From contig CAMZEQ010000002.1 in assembly GCA_947305835.1 (NCBI GenBank), positions 1-20,771 of the forward strand: a DNA stretch of 20,771 nt, read 5' to 3'. Below are positions 8,692-14,164 of the stretch, piece by piece. How positions within the stretch are numbered: the first letter of the stretch is position 1; each line of letters opens with the position of its first letter. The notes beneath the pieces were generated by a model. It made no database searches and was not told the DNA's origin. It saw only the letters and a program-made list of their open reading frames with translations. This DNA is from an uncultured Alphaproteobacteria bacterium (GTDB taxonomy: Bacteria; Pseudomonadota; Alphaproteobacteria; CAAHEQ01; UBA3637). The translations under genes were made by a program, and so were the position numbers.

Positions 8692-9357
8692 TTAATTATC
8701 GGAAACTTTTTTTGAGTCAATATCTTCATCAATATAATTAATATAAAATCCATAGGGATTAACAGGTTCGCGAAAAAAGCTTTTGTACACATCATTATAC
8801 CTGAATCCGACAACCATTTTATACACTTTCGATTCAAATTGTCCGGATGCGGCAATTTTATTGATCTGCATGGTTATACTGTATTGATTGGCACCCGAAT
8901 TAGGGGTTATATTTAAAATATTAACTGTTTCAATATCGCCGTTTTTTTTACGGATTCTTTCTTCCAAATCATTTCCGACTACTTTTTCATGAATACGACG
9001 CGTTGATATGCGTCTGAGCGGACTGGACCATCCCCAACGGCGCATCATTTCTGTTTGATCGGAAATGAACGAATAGCGCAATTCCAAATAATATCTGACC
9101 ATCATTTCTTCAATCAATTTGCGATCCGAATCTCGATCATAATAGTTTAAACCTTTATCGAAAGGCGATGTGATGGCCAAATTTTTCCCTTTCATCGGCG
9201 AAGACACAAACTGAGAAAGTACATGTAATCCGCGCCCTTCGCCGTCTCTATATGTTTGATAAGAAAGGGTCAGCGCAAACAAAAGCGCCAAAGACAACAT
9301 AACAAGGGCTGCCCCCAAACTCAGCCAAGCATAAAGACGCACCCTTTTCAGTTCCAT
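8692..9357 (-). CDS. Second VirB8-fold inner-membrane protein (paralogue of the downstream VirB8)
   Basis: 221 residues, the same length as the VirB8 gene downstream. One membrane segment spans about 9-32 after a very short cytoplasmic tail. The periplasmic part has LIEEMMVRYYLELRYSFISD at 81-100, aligning with ALVRQYVLAHYEV of its neighbour, then RRWGWSSPLRR, and it ends with VNPYGFYINYIDED at 199-212, the counterpart of NPLGFRVITYG. These shared anchor points at matching positions support a VirB8-like fold. The rest is divergent. Dot/Icm systems also carry a DotI paralogue (DotJ/IcmM) just upstream of DotI, but DotJ is truncated, whereas this protein keeps a full periplasmic domain. AAAGGA precedes ATG 9357, 12 bases after the 384-residue gene. 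It may form hetero-oligomers with the other VirB8 (inference). Confidence 0.72.
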   Translation of the reverse strand: MELKRVRLYAWLSLGAALVMLSLALLFALTLSYQTYRDGEGRGLHVLSQFVSSPMKGKNLAITSPFDKGLNYYDRDSDRKLIEEMMVRYYLELRYSFISDQTEMMRRWGWSSPLRRISTRRIHEKVVGNDLEERIRKKNGDIETVNILNITPNSGANQYSITMQINKIAASGQFESKVYKMVVGFRYNDVYKSFFREPVNPYGFYINYIDEDIDSKKVSDN

Positions 9358-9369
9358 AAAATTAATCCT

Positions 9370-10524
9370 TTAAAAAACAGAACATTTCGACATTTCAGGC
9401 AACACATTTTTTACTTGATAATCGTAAACCGAATCTACCTGATTTTGAGATTCGCGAATGATCTTTTCCGTTGCTTGAGCCTCACGAATTCTTTGATCAA
9501 TTTCTATCGCATTTGTTTCGGTCAAATAGACCAAAGCATTACTGTCTTTTTCCAACGCTGCAACGATAAGCTTTTGTTGCATTACGGGCGACATTTGACT
9601 GATCTGAACAATCCCGTCAGATTGTTCCAAAGCCTGTTGAGCGGCATCAGATAACCGCGCTCTTTTTCTTTCTAAGGCCATCAAACGTTTTTGTTCAAGT
9701 TCAGGATGTTCCGAATCTTGTTTTTCCAATAAATCGATATATTTCTTGGCTTCAACAATGGCGTCTTTTTTGGCTTCCTTCAACTGTTTTTGGATTTTCA
9801 GATAATGACTTTTTTTGGATAAATCCAAATCCATCGCATCAACACCCACTTTGGCCAATCTTTTGGCAAAATCTTGTTGCATATCATCCACAGTTTTATC
9901 CACAGAGAAGGAACCTTTTGTCACAGAATCCATTGCCAAACGCATATCGTATTCTTGTTCCATATTTTCGCTGAAAGTCGTGGCGTGGTCGTTCCAAGAA
10001 TCGAATGAGGCCCCCGGAACCGTTGAGCCCCACTTTTTGGGATCCGCAGAAACATCTTTCATAATTCCTTGCGTAATTTCCATATTTCTTTGACGTTCCT
10101 GTAACCGATCGTTTCTAGATTTCAAAAAATTCTTTTTCGATTGATCTTTTGGTTCATTTTGGCGTTTATTTTCATAAGAATCCACCATTTTTCCCCACAC
10201 TTTTCCCGCTTCTTGGAAAATACCTTCCAAACCCTTGGCATGACAAGTCGACATAGCTTCTATTTGTCGTTCTAAGACTTCCTTTTGTTTTGTCATATCC
10301 ATTGATGTTTTCAAAACATTGACCAAATCAGGCATTTCATGTATCAGGTTGTGAATTTCCAAGGCCTTTTTCAAATCCTGATTCGATGCATCCAAATAGT
10401 GCGTTAACGATATTGTTTTCGGGGGTAATCTTTTGGATGAAGAAAATGAAAGAGCCCCTTGGGATGATGTTGCAACCAATCCCACCATCAACATCACGCA
10501 AAATAAAGATCCGTACTTCGTCAT
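9370..10524 (-). CDS. Exported, mostly alpha-helical (coiled-coil) protein of unknown function in the T4SS operon
   Basis: 384 residues. An N-terminal hydrophobic signal (about 1-23, ending SSQG-A) indicates Sec export. The rest is strongly helical and charged, with long Lys/Glu/Gln-rich stretches at about 75-165 and 230-370, including EQKRLMALERKRARLSDAAQ. Mature cysteines are Cys94 (MSTCHAKG) and Cys381 near the end (KCSVF), which might form a disulfide. I recognise no family. Position directly before the VirB8-like gene and overall helical character would fit a periplasmic or pilus-tip accessory such as a VirB5/TrbJ-type protein, but no diagnostic motif supports this. It follows the 348-residue gene by 13 bases with a GGGGGAAAAAGAA leader before ATG 10524. 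Confidence 0.72.
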   Translation of the reverse strand: MTKYGSLFCVMLMVGLVATSSQGALSFSSSKRLPPKTISLTHYLDASNQDLKKALEIHNLIHEMPDLVNVLKTSMDMTKQKEVLERQIEAMSTCHAKGLEGIFQEAGKVWGKMVDSYENKRQNEPKDQSKKNFLKSRNDRLQERQRNMEITQGIMKDVSADPKKWGSTVPGASFDSWNDHATTFSENMEQEYDMRLAMDSVTKGSFSVDKTVDDMQQDFAKRLAKVGVDAMDLDLSKKSHYLKIQKQLKEAKKDAIVEAKKYIDLLEKQDSEHPELEQKRLMALERKRARLSDAAQQALEQSDGIVQISQMSPVMQQKLIVAALEKDSNALVYLTETNAIEIDQRIREAQATEKIIRESQNQVDSVYDYQVKNVLPEMSKCSVF

Positions 10525-10537
10525 TTCTTTTTCCCCC

Positions 10538-11584
10538 TTATCTGATGTATCCGTTACAAATCATCTTTAAATCAGGTGCCGCGGTCACAAGCTTGGCATC
10601 CACACTGCTCAATTCCAATGTTTGAGCGCGCACACGCACACGAGCTGCAACGACTTGTTTTTTTAAAGCCAGTAATTGATCCAACAATAACCGTTTGGAT
10701 GCCACTGTTCCCATCGCCTGAGCATAGTTCGCATACCTGTCTTCCACAGACGTTGCGATATTTTTAATGTTTTTGTACAAACGTTTCATATTTAATGCGT
10801 CTGTTAAAGCTTGAATGGAACGGCGTTGTGCCTGATATTGCGAATACCAAGCGCGTGCATTTAATTCATTTAAGGATGCTTGGTTCACAATACAACCGTC
10901 CAAACGATCCTGTGCCAAACTCGGCACACATTCGGTTCCCACCGTTATTCCATCGCGATAAAGATTGTCTTCCACGGAAATTTCATTCATAACAGCCGCA
11001 AATTGTAAATCTGCCACCCCCGTTTGCATTTCGCCGGCCGTATAAGCCCCGCCCGCACCGGTATCATCTTTCCATACCAATTGGGCCACCAATTCCGTAT
11101 CATCGCCCAAAAAGTATTTAATGGCCGTTGATAACAGACGTGAAGCGGCCGAACTGATATCAAAGGTATAACCGAATATCGGCGTATGATAATGCGAACC
11201 GGCCGCACCGGGAACAACCGCGTTACATTTGGCACCACCGGAACCTTTGGCGGCAGAACCGGCACCACGGGCACTTCCTGTTGCCGCACCGGCCGCTTCT
11301 GTCCCACTGGTAAACGCGCTGCCGTTCACCACGCTACGTACGGCATTGGTGACAGGTTGTGTGACCTTTCCCGTCACATCTTTCATCCCCTGAAAAACAC
11401 CTGCTCCCGGGGCGCCGAGAACATCGATTGCTACCTGTTTCGCACCGGCCGTTACCGTCGCCGTTCCGGCGGCCGTCATTATTTTTTGGGCTGTCGCCTG
11501 ATCTTTGGCATCCCCCAAAGTTATAGGAGCATAAGCCATGATTGCGCATAAAACGGTACCACACAATATAGAACTTTTTTTCAT
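10538..11584 (-). CDS. Exported T4SS-operon protein of unknown family, possible VirB5/TrbJ-type helical protein
   Basis: 348 residues, starting MKKSSILCGTVLCAIMAYAP, a Sec signal sequence. A Gly/Ala/Ser/Thr-rich linker occupies about 92-119. A central region with Cys120, Cys219 and Cys231 is followed by a helical C-terminal half (about 235-335) beginning NARAWYSQYQAQRRSIQALT and continuing with DRYANYAQAMGTVASKRLLL. The segment YQAQRRSIQALTDAL resembles segments in neighbouring exported proteins (NVQRRAITDLAAAA in the 273-residue protein, RHQQRRSVDAQNAI in the 268-residue protein), suggesting common ancestry or a shared helical packing motif. The C-terminus ends MICNGYIR with a further cysteine. 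A perfect AGGAGG lies 5 bases before ATG 11584, overlapping the end of the preceding gene. Function is not recognised; a role in the secretion apparatus is inferred from the operon. Confidence 0.75.
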   Translation of the reverse strand: MKKSSILCGTVLCAIMAYAPITLGDAKDQATAQKIMTAAGTATVTAGAKQVAIDVLGAPGAGVFQGMKDVTGKVTQPVTNAVRSVVNGSAFTSGTEAAGAATGSARGAGSAAKGSGGAKCNAVVPGAAGSHYHTPIFGYTFDISSAASRLLSTAIKYFLGDDTELVAQLVWKDDTGAGGAYTAGEMQTGVADLQFAAVMNEISVEDNLYRDGITVGTECVPSLAQDRLDGCIVNQASLNELNARAWYSQYQAQRRSIQALTDALNMKRLYKNIKNIATSVEDRYANYAQAMGTVASKRLLLDQLLALKKQVVAARVRVRAQTLELSSVDAKLVTAAPDLKMICNGYIR

Positions 11585-11593
11585 TTGAACCTC

Positions 11594-12415
11594 CTATTCT
11601 TCCGCGGGTTTTTCACTGGGCATCATTTCAACGGGTTGTTGCAACATAAAGTTGAGGGCATCCGCTTCCATCATTTCAATTTGCAACGCCAAATCCGCCA
11701 CCGTAATTTTTAACATTTCATCCAAGGTTTGTCCGTCAACAGCAATTTCGGCAATTTCGTTATCTTTACTCACCGGTGCCCGGGCGGCAGCCGCCAAATC
11801 GGTGATTGCCCGGCGTTGGACATTGTACCCCAATTCGATGTGACGCTCTGTGATTTTTTGGGCATAAGCTTGACGTTGAGATAAGATTTTATCTTGATAC
11901 TTTTGTGTGTTGTATTTACCTTTATCCGCAAAAAACGTATCAATCACCGCCATACAGGTTTGTTTTTGGCGGACCTGTCTGAAGCCCAAACTTTCACAGG
12001 TTTCACGGGCATTCCCTTCCCCTTTCGGGGCGGATAAATTTCTTTGTAAAACAGAATATTTGGATAAATCCGTTTGATCCAAAATATTGCGTTTGACATA
12101 GGAATAAACATCATTTTGTAAATCGGTCGGTTCGGCCATACCGGTCGGAATTGTATCCCATCCGGCCGTGCCGTCCGCATTTTCATTAATTTGTTCTTGG
12201 ATAGCAATCAATTCGGCTTTTGCGGCACCATCACCCGTTAAGGCAATAATCCCTTGCACAATTCCCGTGACCGCGCGCCCCAAATCAATGGAATACGTCG
12301 GTCCCCAGTTTTTAATTTTATATGGAAAATCAACCGGTGTTGCCCCCGCAAAACGGATCAGCCCCACAGAAAGCCCCAACAATGTCACCGCAGAAAAAAC
12401 TAATTTTAAACGCAT
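11594..12415 (-). CDS. Exported T4SS-operon protein of unknown family with QRR helical motif
   Basis: 273 residues from ATG 12415. An upstream in-frame TTG at 12436 would add seven residues, but ATG 12415 gives a proper signal peptide (MRLKLVFSAVTLLGLSVGLI, ending FAGA) and has AGGGGGAAAAGG directly before it. The mature protein has a short N-terminal region (IDLGRAVTGIVQGIIAL at 43-59), two cysteines (Cys140, Cys154) that could pair, and a helical C-terminal half with SQRQAYAQKITERH (179-192) and NVQRRAITDLAAAARA (198-213). The end is acidic and proline-rich. Helix content and the repeated QR motifs resemble the 348- and 268-residue neighbours. VirB5-like proteins are also exported helical proteins of about this size, so that is one possible role, without direct proof. 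Confidence 0.74.
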   Translation of the reverse strand: MRLKLVFSAVTLLGLSVGLIRFAGATPVDFPYKIKNWGPTYSIDLGRAVTGIVQGIIALTGDGAAKAELIAIQEQINENADGTAGWDTIPTGMAEPTDLQNDVYSYVKRNILDQTDLSKYSVLQRNLSAPKGEGNARETCESLGFRQVRQKQTCMAVIDTFFADKGKYNTQKYQDKILSQRQAYAQKITERHIELGYNVQRRAITDLAAAARAPVSKDNEIAEIAVDGQTLDEMLKITVADLALQIEMMEADALNFMLQQPVEMMPSEKPAEE

Positions 12416-12428
12416 CCTTTTCCCCCTT

Positions 12429-13235
12429 TTATTCAATCATTTTTGTTTGTTCGGATTCATGTACACCGTTTAAAGCATTCATTTCCAAATCGCGGGCATA
12501 CAACGCATTGATATCATTTTGTTGAATGTGTGTGTGCAAAGTTATTTCCGAATTAGCACCCCACGCATTCATGGGTGTTTTTTGTTGATTAAAATTATTC
12601 AGCAAAGTTTCAAATTCACCCTGTAAAGTTTTTTGCCCGACGGCTTTATCATCTTTGGCGGCCGCCAATACCTTATCCCCGCTGGCGGCAGCCAATGCGA
12701 TTGATGTCAGCAACCATGTATTTTGACGTTCCAAAACACAATCATCTTGGCAACCGTCCGTGTAAAACAAATATGTTTCAGCCGCTTGGCGCACACCTTC
12801 AAACGGGGTCGCATCGCTTTGGATTTGGTTAATCACAATATCCGGCGCTACCGCCGCCGCATCTTGGCCGTTTAAAGAAGTATCTTCGCCCAAATCTTCG
12901 GCTTCCGTATCGCCATCTTTATGCAGGTGGGATTCCAGTTCCGCTATCGCATTTTGGGCATCAACGGAACGGCGTTGTTGATGTCTTACGGCCGCCCAAT
13001 CCAAAGCGGTTGCCGCCGTCAAACCCGGATCCACCCAAAAACTGACCAAAACCCCGACAGGTGTCATATCCATACACACCGGACATCCGGGATAAGTCGG
13101 GACAGGATCACAACACGGTATTGTATGAATGGATGGGAAAGGCACAATAATTCCGGTCCCGCCATAACCGGCGCTCACACCCGTTGAAAACAATAAAGTC
13201 ATCATTGATAAAGAGAATAAAATTTTTCGATTCAT
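12429..13235 (-). CDS. Exported cysteine-rich T4SS-operon protein of unknown family
   Basis: 268 residues. The signal peptide MNRKILFSLSMMTLLFSTGV ends VSA before GYGG. A cysteine-rich N-terminal segment CCDPVPTYPGCPVC (41-54) holds four cysteines in 14 residues, and Cys162 and Cys166 follow in GCQDDC, so three disulfides are possible. Helical stretches begin at WAAVRHQQRRSVDAQNAI (80-97) and LERQNTWLLTSIALAAA (168-184), with an acidic low-complexity stretch between. The QQRRS and ERQ segments recall the neighbouring 273- and 348-residue proteins. GGAGATACAG precedes ATG 13235, and the stop lies 13 bases before the next start. No known family is recognised. Disulfide-rich exported proteins occur in pilus-assembly branches of F-like systems, but no homology can be claimed. 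Confidence 0.74.
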   Translation of the reverse strand: MNRKILFSLSMMTLLFSTGVSAGYGGTGIIVPFPSIHTIPCCDPVPTYPGCPVCMDMTPVGVLVSFWVDPGLTAATALDWAAVRHQQRRSVDAQNAIAELESHLHKDGDTEAEDLGEDTSLNGQDAAAVAPDIVINQIQSDATPFEGVRQAAETYLFYTDGCQDDCVLERQNTWLLTSIALAAASGDKVLAAAKDDKAVGQKTLQGEFETLLNNFNQQKTPMNAWGANSEITLHTHIQQNDINALYARDLEMNALNGVHESEQTKMIE

Positions 13236-13251
13236 CTGTATCTCCTTTTCA

Positions 13252-14148
13252 TTATTTCAGCACCGGCGGCGCATTCTTTAAAGCCCGAGCCGCCTCAATC
13301 GACAACAAATTCCCTTGCAATGCATTTGCCAGATTAATCCGTTGTGCCAATTCCAAATTCATTAATGTTTGAACGCGCATCGCCATCCCTGTACTTTGGA
13401 TTGTACCGGGCAATTCGTGCAAAGTCGGATTGGGGTTTTCCGTTTGGGCGGCCGCCATCGTGACACCGCTCTGATTACTGGCATCTTGGGTCAATCCCAT
13501 TGATGTATTTGCCGCCTGACCACCGATGTTCAAAGAAGATTGATAGGTTGTTTCCAACCCCAATTCAGCCCGCGCAATACCTGCCGTTGACATATTTTGA
13601 TAGTTGGCCGCCTGCATATCACTGATTCGAATTTCACCTTCTTGGGTCAGATCGGTATCCAATGCCGCCTCATCCCCATCATAGGTCAAACGTGTTAAAC
13701 CGGACATGACTTGCCGTTGGCCCAAAGCCAAACTGGATATATCCTGTAATCCCAAAACTTCAATTCCCACATTTGTCAGTGCTTGAGTTTCAAAAGGATA
13801 AGCGCCATCTTCCGTCAAACCATCCATCGGTACAGGCATATCGTTTTCATTATCTTGGGCCGCCATGTGATAGGCTTCAGCCGGCTCAGGTCTCCATTTA
13901 TCCGTCACTCTGCGCATTTCATTATAAATCAACGCCTCGAATGCCAATTGGGCAGGATCCATATTTACACCGATTACTTGAAAAAAGTCGGTGCAAAAAT
14001 AACTGATTAACCCGCTGGCGGCACCTAAGCCGATACCAACCCAGCCCATGCCTGTTTGGGAAATAGCCATGCTCCGCCCCGGTATTGCCAACATCCCCGC
14101 AATCAAAGCTGAGGCTGCCACATTTTTAAAACGAGATTGAAAATTCAT
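13252..14148 (-). CDS. Exported T4SS-operon protein of unknown family with Gln/Ala/Asn-rich C-terminal half
   Basis: 298 residues from ATG 14148, chosen because GGAGGGAAGT sits directly before it and it gives a signal peptide (MNFQSRFKNVAASALIAGML, ending SMA-IS). An upstream in-frame start at 14208 would overlap the previous gene and lacks these signs. A hydrophobic Gly-rich stretch at 34-52 (MGWVGIGLGAASGLISYFC) may be a membrane-inserting or packing segment. Then come EALIYNEMRRVTDKWRPEP, a region with GQRQVMSGLTRL (143-154), a Gln/Asn/Ser/Thr/Ala-rich stretch (about 180-240), and a helical end (MRVQTLMNLELAQRINLANA, then EAARALKNAPP). I do not recognise the family. The QRQ segment is like those in the neighbouring exported proteins. 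It lies 16 bases after the 921-residue gene and 16 bases before the 268-residue one. Confidence 0.73.
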   Translation of the reverse strand: MNFQSRFKNVAASALIAGMLAIPGRSMAISQTGMGWVGIGLGAASGLISYFCTDFFQVIGVNMDPAQLAFEALIYNEMRRVTDKWRPEPAEAYHMAAQDNENDMPVPMDGLTEDGAYPFETQALTNVGIEVLGLQDISSLALGQRQVMSGLTRLTYDGDEAALDTDLTQEGEIRISDMQAANYQNMSTAGIARAELGLETTYQSSLNIGGQAANTSMGLTQDASNQSGVTMAAAQTENPNPTLHELPGTIQSTGMAMRVQTLMNLELAQRINLANALQGNLLSIEAARALKNAPPVLK

Positions 14149-14164
14149 ACTTCCCTCCCTTACA

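Noticed and set aside
12416..12436. TTG start seven codons upstream of the 273-residue gene
   Set aside because: ATG 12415 is preceded by AGGGGGAAAAGG and gives a proper signal peptide; the TTG lies within the end of the previous gene.
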